From Maricaulis virginensis (GTDB taxonomy: Bacteria > Pseudomonadota > Alphaproteobacteria > Caulobacterales > Maricaulaceae), in assembly GCF_027922185.1 (NCBI RefSeq), contig NZ_BSFE01000001.1, positions 62,001 through 126,000 of the forward strand: a stretch of DNA of 64,000 nucleotides, read 5' to 3'. Position 1 is the first letter of the stretch, and each line of letters begins with the position of its first letter. A program made the translations under genes and the position numbers. Shown here one piece after another: positions 44,745 through 52,837 of this stretch. The notes beneath the pieces were generated by a model. The model did no database searches, was not told the DNA's origin, and worked only from the letters and a program-made list of their open reading frames with translations.

Positions 44745-44903
44745 CGTCATCCCCCGGCCAGCCTGCGCGCAGCGCTGGCGGGTGGTCCGGGGAACCTCGG
44801 CTACCCGCTGCCCGAGTGTGCTGTATCGACCACCGTGCCCAATCTGTTGACCGGTTAGCTGAGGTCCCCCGGATTCCTGCTGCGCAGGAACCGGGGGATG
44901 ACG
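44745..44903. repeat. Inverted-repeat element between recN and ligA
   Basis: The outer arms CGTCATCCCCCGG (44745-44757) and CCGGGGGATGACG (44891-44903) are perfect 13-bp inverted repeats. Inner segments near 44796-44812 and 44859-44875 (CCGGGGAACCTCGG and GCTGAGGTCCCCCGG) extend the symmetry. The element resembles GTCATCCCCCGG-type repeats but differs from the element at 629-778. Confidence 0.65.
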
Positions 44904-44972
44904 ATGCGTGTGTATGTGGCGAATATGCCGTACAGCCCTAATCTCGCACTTCGAATCGCAACGGAGCCGGCG

Positions 44973-47087
44973 ATGAGCGCAAGCGCACTCAAGGATGTTG
45001 AAAATCTGACCGCCGACGAGGCGCGGGCCGAGCACAAGCGGCTGGCGAAGGAAATCGCCGCTCACGACAAGGCCTATTACCAGCACGACGCGCCGAAGAT
45101 TTCCGACGCCGCCTACGATACGCTGCGCCAGCGGCTGGAAGCGGTCGAGGCGCGTTTTCCCGAACTGGCCGATGCCGACAGCCCGACCCGGCGGGTCGGT
45201 GCGGCGCCCTCGGGCAAGTTCGGCGAGATCGTCCATGCCGTGCCGATGCTGTCGCTGGGCAATGCCTTCAACGATGAGGACGTGGCGGATTTCGTGGGCC
45301 GTATCCGGCGCTTCCTGGGACTGGCAGAGGACGCGCCCGTGGCGATCACGGCCGAGCCGAAGATCGACGGCCTGTCTGCCTCCATCCGCTACGAGAAGGG
45401 CCGCATCGTCCACGGTGCCACCCGCGGCGACGGCCAGACCGGCGAGGATGTGACGGCCAACCTGCTGACGCTGGACGATATCCCGGAAACCCTGCCGGGT
45501 TCCGGCTGGCCGGACGTGCTGGAAGTGCGCGGCGAAGTCTATATGTCGCATGAGGATTTCGCCGCGCTCAACAGGCGGCAGGAAGAGGCCGGCAAGCCCG
45601 CCTACAAGAATCCCCGCAACGCCGCCGCCGGCTCGCTGCGGCAGATCGATCCGGCCATGACCGCCCAGCGCCCGCTGCGCTTCTTCGCCTATGCCTGGGG
45701 CGAGGTGAGTGCGCCGCTGGCCGAAACCCAGCTCGAGGCAGTCAGGCGCCTGGGCGACTGGGGTTTCCCGACAAACCCGCTGATGACGCGCTGCGAGAGC
45801 GTGGACGACCTCATCGCCGTCTATCGCGATATCGAGGCGAAACGCGCCACGCTGGGCTATGACATCGACGGCGTGGTCTACAAGACCGACCGGCTGGACT
45901 GGCAGGAAAGACTGGGCTTTGTCGCCCGCGCGCCGCGCTGGGCCATCGCCCACAAATTCCCCGCCGAACAGGCCACCACCGTGCTGGAAGCCATCGATAT
46001 CCAGGTCGGCCGCACCGGCGCGCTGACGCCCGTGGCGCGGCTGACGCCGGTCACGGTCGGCGGCGTCGTGGTCACCAATGCCACCCTGCACAATCAGGAC
46101 GAGCTGGAGCGCAAGGATATCCGCATCGGCGACACGGTGGTGATCCAGCGGGCCGGCGATGTCATCCCGCAGGTCGTGCGGGTGGTCGATCCGGACCGGG
46201 CGGGCCGGGCAGAGCCCTTCGAATTCCCCACCGAATGCCCGGTCTGCGGCAGCCAGGCGCTGCGCGAGCACGATCCGAAAACCGGCAAGCTGGACGCGGT
46301 GCGCCGCTGTACCGGCGGGCTGATCTGCGCCGCCCAGCTGAAGGAGCGGCTGAAGCATTTCGTCTCGCGCAAGGCCTTCGATATCGAGGGGCTGGGCACG
46401 CGGCAGATCGACCTGTTCCACGAGGAAGGCCTGGTTCGCGAACCGGCCGATATCTTCACCCTGAAACGGCGCAATGAGGCCGGCGAAATCACGCCGCCCC
46501 TGCAGGAGCGCGAAGGCTTCGGCGAGACGAGTATCGGCAATCTCTTCGCCGCCATCGACAGCCGCCGCACCATCGCGCTGGGCCGTTTCATCAATGCGCT
46601 GGGCATCCGCCACGTCGGCGAGAACACCGCTCAGCTCTTCGCGCGCACCTATGGAAGCTGGACGGCCTTCCGGCAGGCGGCGGAAAACCTCGCCGACGAG
46701 ACCGTGCGGGCCGAGATGCTGGGCATTGACGGGATCGGTAATGCTGCCGTCGAGGCGCTGGACCAGTATTTCACCGAACAGCACAATCGCGACCTGCTGG
46801 ACCGGCTGGTGGCCGAACTCGTCATCGAGGACGCCGAAGCCGTCGCCAATGACAGTCCGGTCGCCGGCAAGACGGTTGTCTTCACCGGTACGCTGGAACG
46901 CATGACGCGCGACGAGGCGAAGGCGAAGGCGCAATCGCTGGGCGCCAAGGTCTCCGGTTCGGTCTCGGGCAAGACCGACTATCTGGTCGCCGGTCCTGGC
47001 GCCGGCTCAAAGGCGAAGAAAGCCGCCGAGCTGGGCGTGGAAACGCTCACCGAGGACGAGTGGTTCGTGCTGATCGGGGAAGGGTGA
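44973..47087 (+). CDS. ligA: NAD-dependent DNA ligase LigA
   Basis: A 704-aa replication and repair ligase. Domains in order: Ia (YYQHDAPKISDAAYD), adenylation with K130 in KIDG (residues 130-133), OB fold (NATLHNQDELERKDIRIGD), Cys4 zinc finger (CPVCG ... CTGGLIC), HhH, and a C-terminal BRCT (VVFTGTLERMTRDEAK). The start with GGAG at 44963-44966 is preferred over an ATG at 44898 inside the repeat element. Confidence 0.95.
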   Translation: MSASALKDVENLTADEARAEHKRLAKEIAAHDKAYYQHDAPKISDAAYDTLRQRLEAVEARFPELADADSPTRRVGAAPSGKFGEIVHAVPMLSLGNAFNDEDVADFVGRIRRFLGLAEDAPVAITAEPKIDGLSASIRYEKGRIVHGATRGDGQTGEDVTANLLTLDDIPETLPGSGWPDVLEVRGEVYMSHEDFAALNRRQEEAGKPAYKNPRNAAAGSLRQIDPAMTAQRPLRFFAYAWGEVSAPLAETQLEAVRRLGDWGFPTNPLMTRCESVDDLIAVYRDIEAKRATLGYDIDGVVYKTDRLDWQERLGFVARAPRWAIAHKFPAEQATTVLEAIDIQVGRTGALTPVARLTPVTVGGVVVTNATLHNQDELERKDIRIGDTVVIQRAGDVIPQVVRVVDPDRAGRAEPFEFPTECPVCGSQALREHDPKTGKLDAVRRCTGGLICAAQLKERLKHFVSRKAFDIEGLGTRQIDLFHEEGLVREPADIFTLKRRNEAGEITPPLQEREGFGETSIGNLFAAIDSRRTIALGRFINALGIRHVGENTAQLFARTYGSWTAFRQAAENLADETVRAEMLGIDGIGNAAVEALDQYFTEQHNRDLLDRLVAELVIEDAEAVANDSPVAGKTVVFTGTLERMTRDEAKAKAQSLGAKVSGSVSGKTDYLVAGPGAGSKAKKAAELGVETLTEDEWFVLIGEG

Positions 47088-47090
47088 AAA

Positions 47091-47224
47091 GGCTTCCCCT
47101 GCGTCAGCGGGGGAAGTGGCCGAGCCCGGCCCCCGGGGCCGGGTGAGGTCGAAGGGGGTAAGTGCGCGCCGCCCCCTCAGTCCGCTGACGCGGACAGCTC
47201 CCCCGCAAGCGGGGCGAGCCCTTT
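47091..47224. repeat. Compound palindromic element after ligA
   Basis: It starts GGCTTCCCCTGCGTCAGCGG, has a GGTCGAAGGGGGT core, and ends with CAGTCCGCTGACGCGGACAG then CTCCCCCGCAAGCGGGGCGA before GCCC. Its right half matches the element at 49933-50065 at all but a few positions. It lies between the convergent ligA and the minus-strand lipoprotein gene. Confidence 0.75.
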
Positions 47225-47228
47225 TCCC

Positions 47229-47762
47229 CTATTCCTCCACCCGCCGGTACACCCCGTCCACTGGCAGCTCACCGTCAAACCCGGCGACATAGCTCAGCAG
47301 TACGGCTTCCAGCACGTCCCAGTCTTCCAGGCGGCAGGTGCCGGGTTCGACCTCGTTCTCGAAGATCTCGTAGCGATTGCGGTCGGCCTCGGCGAGGTCG
47401 TCGCATTGCGGCTGGTGATAGGCGGCGACACCGCCCTCATAGACATAGACCAGCCCGTACAGCCACACATCGTCATTCTGTCTCATCCCGGCATAGAGGC
47501 CCGGTGCGATCTCGCGCAGGCGCACGCCTTCATGGGGGAAGTTGGCGACGCCGGAATGATAGCGCCCGCCGCGGTGCTCGACATAGCCCGTCCACATCGG
47601 CCGGTCGAAGGGGCGGCCGTCGGGATGGTTGGGCGTGTGGGCATAAAGGCCTTCTTCCAGCGGGAAGTCGGCCGAGAACCGTCCGATCAGGGCCCGGTCG
47701 GAATAAAAGCAGCCGCCCAGAAGGGCGGCTGCCGTGATGATGACAAGGCCGGTGCGGATCAC
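47229..47762 (-). CDS. Lipoprotein, unknown function
   Basis: A 177-aa lipoprotein (lipobox ALLGGC, C18). The mature part is rich in aromatic and acidic residues, for example YVEHRGGRYHSGVANFPHEG and VWLYGLVYVYEGG, suggesting a beta-rich fold. No family is recognised. Its start overlaps the stop of the upstream Xaa-Pro aminopeptidase gene by 4 nt, so the two are probably cotranslated. Confidence 0.72.
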   Translation of the reverse strand: MIRTGLVIITAAALLGGCFYSDRALIGRFSADFPLEEGLYAHTPNHPDGRPFDRPMWTGYVEHRGGRYHSGVANFPHEGVRLREIAPGLYAGMRQNDDVWLYGLVYVYEGGVAAYHQPQCDDLAEADRNRYEIFENEVEPGTCRLEDWDVLEAVLLSYVAGFDGELPVDGVYRRVEE

Positions 47763-49597
47763 GGGGTGGCGCCGGCCAGCGGTTCGGTCGCCTTGAGCAG
47801 CCAGTCGGCCACATCGCCGGAGACCAGCGGCAGCACGCGCTGGCGCACCATGGCGTGATAGCTGTCCAGCCAGGCCAGCTCGTCGGCGGTCAGCAGATGC
47901 GTGTCGATCAGACCCTTGTGGATCGGTGCGACGGTCAGCGTCTCGAATCCCAGCATCGGCCGTTCGCCGCCGGGGATATCGGCCGCCTCGGTGACGAATT
48001 GCAGGTTCTCGATGCGGATGCCATAGCCGTCCGCCTTGTAATAGCCCGGCTCGTTCGAGACGATCATGCCCGGCTCCAGCGGCACGGTATTGGCGGCCTT
48101 GGATATCCGTTGCGGACCCTCGTGAACGCCCAGGAAGCTGCCCACGCCATGGCCGGTGCCGTGGTCATAGTCGAACCCGGCCTGCCACAGCGGCAGGCGC
48201 GCCAGCACGTCCAGCTGGGTGCCGGTCGTGCCCTTGGGGAAGCGCACCATGGACAGGGCGATATGGCCCTTCAGCACGCGCGTGAACTGGGTGCGCATCT
48301 CCGCCGTCGGCGCGCCGATCGGCACGGTGCGGGTGATGTCCGTCGTGCCGTCGGGATACTGGCCGCCACTGTCGACCAGGTAGAGCGTGCCTTGCGCCAG
48401 TTTCAGATTGGTCGCTTCGGAGACGCGATAGTGCGCAAAGGCGCCATTACCCTGGGCGCCCGAGATCGTGTCGAAGGAGAGATCGCGCAGTTCAGGCAAT
48501 TGCTTGCGGAAGCTTTCCAGCTTCTGCGCGGCCTCGATCTCGTCGACCTCACCGGACTGGGCGAAGGTGTCCAGCCAGTGCAGGAATTGCACGATGGCGC
48601 CGCCATCGCGGATATGCGCCTGGCGGGCGCCCTCGATCTCGGCGGCATTCTTGCGCGCCTTGGGACGCATCACCGGATCTTCGGCCTGCTGCACCTCGGC
48701 ACCGCCGCCGCGCAGGCTTTCCAGCACCCAGGCCGAGGCCGTGGTCGGATCGACGCGCACGGTCTTGCCGTTGTATTCGGCCAGGCCAGCCCCGAACTCG
48801 CTCTCCGGGCGCAGGGCGATCTCATTGCCCAGATGCGCGCGGGTCTCGTCGGTGATCTTCTCCGGCGCGACGAAGAAGGTGGCCGTGCCGTCCTTGTCGA
48901 TGATCGCAGCCGACAGGGGCAGGGGCGAGCGCGACACGTCGCTGCCGCGCACATTGAACAGCCAGGCGATCGAGGGCGGAGCGGTGATCACCGCCGCATC
49001 GGCGCCTTCCTTGCCGACAATCTTGCCGATCCGGGCGCGCTTGGAGCCGTGATCCTCGCCGGCATATTCGATCGGGTGCGGGATGACCGGCGTCATCGGC
49101 GGTTCCGGACGGTCGGTCCAGGCCCTGTCGACCGGGTTCTCGCTGACCGGAACCAGCGTCACTCCGGCCCGGCCCGCAGCGACCTGCAGCTGGTGCAGCG
49201 CGGCCGGCGAGTGCAGGCGGGCATCATAGCCGATCTTCTCGCCCGCCTTGCCGTTTTCCTCGATCCAGCCGGCCATGCCCTGTTCCACGAGGTCGGCATA
49301 CTCGAAAATCCCGCCATCGACCTGGTTCTTCACCTGCAGGGTATAGCGCCCGTCGACGAAGACCGCGGCGCGGTCCTTCATCACCAGGGCGGCGCCGGCG
49401 GAGCCGGAAAACCCGGTCGCCCACAACAGGCGCTCATTGCAGTCGGGCAGGTACTCATTGTCGTACTCGTCCTCGTGCGGGATCAGGAAACCGTCCAGGC
49501 CGAGCTCGTCGAGGGCGGCGCGGATCTTCGGGACGTTCTCGCGACCATAGTGCGGGCCGCCTTTGACGTCGAAAGTCTGGGAAATCATCTGGGTCAT
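47759..49597 (-). CDS. Xaa-Pro aminopeptidase, M24B family
   Basis: A 612-aa pita-bread metallopeptidase of the long, three-domain type: two creatinase-like N-terminal domains (LDGFLIPHEDEYDNEYLP, FVDGRYTLQV) then the catalytic domain. Metal-site strings are LYLVDSGGQYPDGTTDITRTV, GTGHGVGSFLGVHEGP and VSNEPGYYKADGYGIRIENL. It releases N-terminal residues before proline. ATG 49597 or 49588 is likely; a farther ATG at 49756 would include a 15-bp repeat and is less likely. Confidence 0.9.
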   Translation of the reverse strand: MTQMISQTFDVKGGPHYGRENVPKIRAALDELGLDGFLIPHEDEYDNEYLPDCNERLLWATGFSGSAGAALVMKDRAAVFVDGRYTLQVKNQVDGGIFEYADLVEQGMAGWIEENGKAGEKIGYDARLHSPAALHQLQVAAGRAGVTLVPVSENPVDRAWTDRPEPPMTPVIPHPIEYAGEDHGSKRARIGKIVGKEGADAAVITAPPSIAWLFNVRGSDVSRSPLPLSAAIIDKDGTATFFVAPEKITDETRAHLGNEIALRPESEFGAGLAEYNGKTVRVDPTTASAWVLESLRGGGAEVQQAEDPVMRPKARKNAAEIEGARQAHIRDGGAIVQFLHWLDTFAQSGEVDEIEAAQKLESFRKQLPELRDLSFDTISGAQGNGAFAHYRVSEATNLKLAQGTLYLVDSGGQYPDGTTDITRTVPIGAPTAEMRTQFTRVLKGHIALSMVRFPKGTTGTQLDVLARLPLWQAGFDYDHGTGHGVGSFLGVHEGPQRISKAANTVPLEPGMIVSNEPGYYKADGYGIRIENLQFVTEAADIPGGERPMLGFETLTVAPIHKGLIDTHLLTADELAWLDSYHAMVRQRVLPLVSGDVADWLLKATEPLAGATP

Positions 49598-49634
49598 GGC
49601 GCGGAAGGTATGCCTGCGCGCGAACGGGTTCAAT

Positions 49635-49664
49635 CCTTGTCGCAGCAGGCCTTGTCGCAGCAGG
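49635..49664. repeat. Tandem 15-bp repeat
   Basis: CCTTGTCGCAGCAGG occurs twice head to tail (49635-49649 and 49650-49664), 38 bp upstream of the aminopeptidase start. The role is unknown; it may be slippage or part of the promoter region. Confidence 0.6.
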
Positions 49665-49767
49665 CTTTCAGCGCAGCCATGCGATTGTGCAGGGGCGAAT
49701 TGCCGCGACGCTGATTGTGCATTGCACAAACTCATGGGAAAGCCCCCGTAAACCAAGGGAGTTCTCC

Positions 49768-49929
49768 ATGTTCTACGGGATCGACGACTGGCGTCACATG
49801 AATGCCAACGCCATGATCAACCGCGCCCTCGACCGGTCGCGCGAGCGGGCCGGCGTGCGCACCCAGCCGCGCACCACGGACATCGACGCCTTCCTGGCCG
49901 GTGCCGGCCTCAACGCGAAGCGGAAGTAA
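49768..49929 (+). CDS. Small protein (53 aa), unknown function
   Basis: A 53-aa frame starting MFYGIDDWRHMNANAM, with a good Shine-Dalgarno AGGGAG (49756-49761) 6 nt before the ATG and a third-position GC preference like neighbouring genes. It is hydrophilic, with an Arg-rich middle and a basic end (NAKRK). No family recognised. It stands alone between a divergent aminopeptidase gene and a palindromic element. Confidence 0.5.
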   Translation: MFYGIDDWRHMNANAMINRALDRSRERAGVRTQPRTTDIDAFLAGAGLNAKRK

Positions 49930-49932
49930 GAG

Positions 49933-50065
49933 GCTTCCCCTGCGCGAGCGGGGAGGTCGAAGGGGGTGAGTCACAGGTGCGCGCTGGCACGCTCTGCGCC
50001 GCTTCGCGCCGCCCCTTCAGTCCGCTGTCGCGGACAGCTCCCCCGCAGGCGGGGCGAGCCCTGTT
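49933..50065. repeat. Compound palindromic element upstream of prmA end
   Basis: It starts AGGCTTCCCCTGCGCGAGCG, has GGTCGAAGGGGGTGAG, and ends CAGTCCGCTGTCGCGGACAG then CTCCCCCGCAGGCGGGGCGA. The right half is almost identical to 47178-47222. The left half lacks the second hairpin present there. It lies between the small + strand gene and the convergent prmA. Confidence 0.75.
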
Positions 50066-50070
50066 TCTAT

Positions 50071-50928
50071 TTATTTGACCGCGATCAGGGTTTCCCAGCC
50101 CTCGATCGGCTCGCGCCGCGTCACCGTGAGGCCGGCATCCGTGTAGGCCTCGCGCACGCGGGCTTCCTGTTCGGTCAGGAGGCCGGACAGGATCACCTTG
50201 CCGCCCGGCGCCAGGGCCTTAGCGATACCCGGTGCCAGATCGACCAGCGGGCCGGCGAGGATATTGGCGAAGATCAGCTCGAACTGGCGGCCGGCGATCT
50301 TCTCGTGGTCCAGGCCTTCGGCGACAAAGCAGTCGATCCTTGGCGTTGCATTCTTGCGGCAGTTTTCCGCGCTTTCCTCGACCGCTTCCGGATCGATGTC
50401 CGAAGCCAGCACCTCGGCGTCCGGCAGCACTTTCGCCGCCGCGATGGCCAGCACGGCCGTGCCGCAGCCCAGATCGAACACGGTCGCCGGACGCTCGCCC
50501 GCCTCCAGCATGTCCGAGAAGGCCATCAGGCAGCCGCGCGTCGTGCCGTGATGGCCGGTGCCGAAAGCGGGGCCGGCCTCGATCTCGATACCGGTCTGGC
50601 CCGCCGCGACCGCATCGCGGTCATGGGCGCCGAACAGGGTGAAACGGCCGGCCTCGACCGGTTTCAGTCCTTCCAGCGACAGGCGCACCCAGTCTTCCTC
50701 CGGCATCGGGCCGAATTCCACCGGGATGGCCTCGCTGATGCCGCAGGTTTCGCGGAAGGCGTCGATGTCGGGCATCGCCTCGAACAGCACGTCCAGCCGC
50801 GCGGCATTCCCCTCGTCGAACAGCGACCAGGAGAGGGCGGGCGCCGACGATGCGGCGTCGAGGCGCTCGACGGCGTCGGCGAGGATCGCGAAATCGGCAT
50901 GCGCTACAAGGCGCCAGAGCGTGGACAT
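50071..50928 (-). CDS. prmA: Ribosomal protein L11 methyltransferase
   Basis: A 285-aa SAM-dependent enzyme that trimethylates L11. The PrmA strings GPAFGTGHHGTTRGCL, VFDLGCGTAVLAIAAAK and ELIFANILAGPLVDLAP are clear, after a smaller N-terminal L11-recognition region. It is followed on the same strand by 3' convergent repeat DNA. ygfZ lies upstream on the same strand but in its own gap of 50 bp. Confidence 0.92.
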   Translation of the reverse strand: MSTLWRLVAHADFAILADAVERLDAASSAPALSWSLFDEGNAARLDVLFEAMPDIDAFRETCGISEAIPVEFGPMPEEDWVRLSLEGLKPVEAGRFTLFGAHDRDAVAAGQTGIEIEAGPAFGTGHHGTTRGCLMAFSDMLEAGERPATVFDLGCGTAVLAIAAAKVLPDAEVLASDIDPEAVEESAENCRKNATPRIDCFVAEGLDHEKIAGRQFELIFANILAGPLVDLAPGIAKALAPGGKVILSGLLTEQEARVREAYTDAGLTVTRREPIEGWETLIAVK

Positions 50929-50978
50929 GGGGCATCTCCTGAAACTGGCGCGGGTGATGGACGCTCAGGGGTGCAAAA

Positions 50979-51815
50979 TCAAGCGCGGCCGGCCGGTTGT
51001 TGTGCCGGTGGCGGCGGCAGCAGCGCCTCGTCGATGGTCAGGTGGACCTGCTGGCCGTCGGCCTCGGCATGGCGGTCGACCTCGGCCAGCTTGTCGATCC
51101 GCGCCAGCACGATCGCCGTGTGTCCGGCCGACGAGCTGATCGCGCCGATCTTGGCCGTACCCGCCATCACGGCGGTGCCGCGCGGCGGCGCCTCGCCGGC
51201 AAAGACCGCCGGGATGGAGCGCTTGCGGATCGTGCCGCGGCGTTTCATGCGCGAGACGACTTCCTGGCCGATGAAACAGCCCTTCTTCCAGCCCACCCCG
51301 CCATAGACGTCCAGATTGACGTCGGTGGGGAAGACTTCCGCCTCGCCATAGTCGCGGCCGAAGGCGGGCACGCCGGCCTCGAACTCATACGTGTCCAGAG
51401 GCTTGTCCTCGCCGGCTTCCAGGGCGCGGGCGATACCGCGATGGATGCGGCCGCCCAGGCGCGGATCGGGGGCCGAGCCGGGGAAGGGCGCGGTCGCCCA
51501 GACGGCGGCGAGGTCGGTATTCATGACGATCTCGGCCTTGGCCCGCAGCTTGAACAGGGTGAGGCGTTTCACCAGCCCTTCGGCCGAGGCTTCCGGCACG
51601 TCCAGCCAGACTGTGTTGTCCTCGGCGAAAATCATGAAATCGGCGAGGATCTTGCCCTGCGGCGTCAAGAGCGCTCCGGGCCGGCATTCGCCGGGCTCGA
51701 GGCCGGTGATATCGGCGGTGATCACGCGCTGCAGGAAGCTGCGGGCCTCGTCTCCGGCGACGGAGATCACGGTGCGGCCGGGCAGGCGGCGGGGCGGTGT
51801 ATCGGGCAGGGTCAT
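50979..51815 (-). CDS. ygfZ: Folate-binding YgfZ/GcvT-like protein
   Basis: A 278-aa GcvT-fold protein that helps maintain iron-sulfur enzymes in a folate-dependent way. The motif WKKGCFIGQEVVSRMKRRGT contains the conserved KGCxxGQE with its key cysteine. ITADITGLEPGECRPGALLTPQGKI resembles the family N-terminal region. ATG 51815 is chosen (MTLPDTPPRR); it lies 65 bp from the divergent GT9 start. Confidence 0.9.
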   Translation of the reverse strand: MTLPDTPPRRLPGRTVISVAGDEARSFLQRVITADITGLEPGECRPGALLTPQGKILADFMIFAEDNTVWLDVPEASAEGLVKRLTLFKLRAKAEIVMNTDLAAVWATAPFPGSAPDPRLGGRIHRGIARALEAGEDKPLDTYEFEAGVPAFGRDYGEAEVFPTDVNLDVYGGVGWKKGCFIGQEVVSRMKRRGTIRKRSIPAVFAGEAPPRGTAVMAGTAKIGAISSSAGHTAIVLARIDKLAEVDRHAEADGQQVHLTIDEALLPPPPAQQPAGRA

Positions 51816-51880
51816 GCAATGGCATATGGCATTGTGTTCGCGTCTGGCCAAGACCCGCCATGCGCGCTATTGCGGCGAGC

Positions 51881-52837
51881 ATGGAACGCGTCCTTTTCAT
51901 CACCTCGACCCGGATCGGTGACGCCATCATCAATTCCGGGGTGCTGAACCATCTCGTCGAAACGCGTCCGGATGCCCGTTTCACCATTGCCTGCGGCCCC
52001 CTGGCGGCCTCGCTCTTTGCCGCCGTGCCGCGGCTGGAGCGCGTCATCGTCATGGCCAAGAAGCCGGCCGGCGGCCACTGGTTCGACCTGTGGCGCGAGA
52101 CGGTGGGGACTGAGTGGGATCTGGTCGTGGACCTGCGCTGTTCGGCGACGGCCTGGCTGCTGCGCGCGCGCGAACGCCGCATCCTGCGCCAGGCCGGCGA
52201 ACCGGTGCACAAGGTGATCGAGGCGGCCAGCGTTCTGGGGCTTCAGGACACGCCGCCCGATCCTGGCCTGTGGCTGCCGGAGACCGACCGCGCCGCGGCA
52301 CTGGAACACATGCCCGAGGGACCCGACTATCTGGCGATCTGCCCGTCGGCCTCGTGGATCTTCAAGGTCTGGCCGCCGGAGAAGTTCGCGGAGTTCATCC
52401 TGCGCTTCACCGGGCCGGACGGGGTCATGCCCGGCGCGCGGGTGGTGATGCTGGGCGGGCCGCACGATGCCGCCTATGCCCGGCCGATCTATGACGCCCT
52501 GCCGGAATTCGACTTCATCGACCTTCTGGGCCTGGGCCTGCCGGAAACCGCCGCCTGCCTGGCACGGGCGCGCCTCTATGTCGGCAATGACAGCGGGCTG
52601 ATGCACATGTCGGCCGCGATGGGCACGCCGACGCTGGGCCTGTTCGGCCCGTCCGACGACCGCTGCTATGCGCCCTGGGGCGATCATTGCGAGGCGGTGC
52701 GCGGCCCGGCCACATTCGACGAGATCGACCGCGCCCATGGCGACCGGCGCAAGCACCCGGAAAGCCTGCTCGCGGACCTCGCCGTCGATACGGTATATGA
52801 TGCCGCCCGAAGCCTGTTCGAAAGGACCAAGCCATGA
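51881..52837 (+). CDS. Glycosyltransferase family 9 (heptosyltransferase-like)
   Basis: A 318-aa GT-B enzyme resembling LPS heptosyltransferases. N-terminal VLFITSTRIGDAIINSGVL and C-terminal YVGNDSGLMHMSAAMGTPTLGLFGPS are GT9 hallmarks for acceptor and ADP-sugar binding. It probably extends the lipopolysaccharide core. ATG 51881 is preferred; 51860 is possible. Its stop overlaps the start of the dihydroorotase-like gene (ATGA). Confidence 0.87.
   Translation: MERVLFITSTRIGDAIINSGVLNHLVETRPDARFTIACGPLAASLFAAVPRLERVIVMAKKPAGGHWFDLWRETVGTEWDLVVDLRCSATAWLLRARERRILRQAGEPVHKVIEAASVLGLQDTPPDPGLWLPETDRAAALEHMPEGPDYLAICPSASWIFKVWPPEKFAEFILRFTGPDGVMPGARVVMLGGPHDAAYARPIYDALPEFDFIDLLGLGLPETAACLARARLYVGNDSGLMHMSAAMGTPTLGLFGPSDDRCYAPWGDHCEAVRGPATFDEIDRAHGDRRKHPESLLADLAVDTVYDAARSLFERTKP

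Noticed and set aside
44709..46934. Very long open frame antisense to ligA (and similar ones antisense to ettA, mraY/murD, ftsZ and the autotransporter gene)
   Set aside because: GC-rich coding DNA leaves stop-free antisense frames; these have no family features, are rich in Arg, His and Gln, and mirror well-identified genes.
49598..49756. Extended N-terminus of the Xaa-Pro aminopeptidase
   Set aside because: It would translate the 15-bp tandem repeat into an unconserved leader; family members begin near the ATGs at 49597 or 49588.
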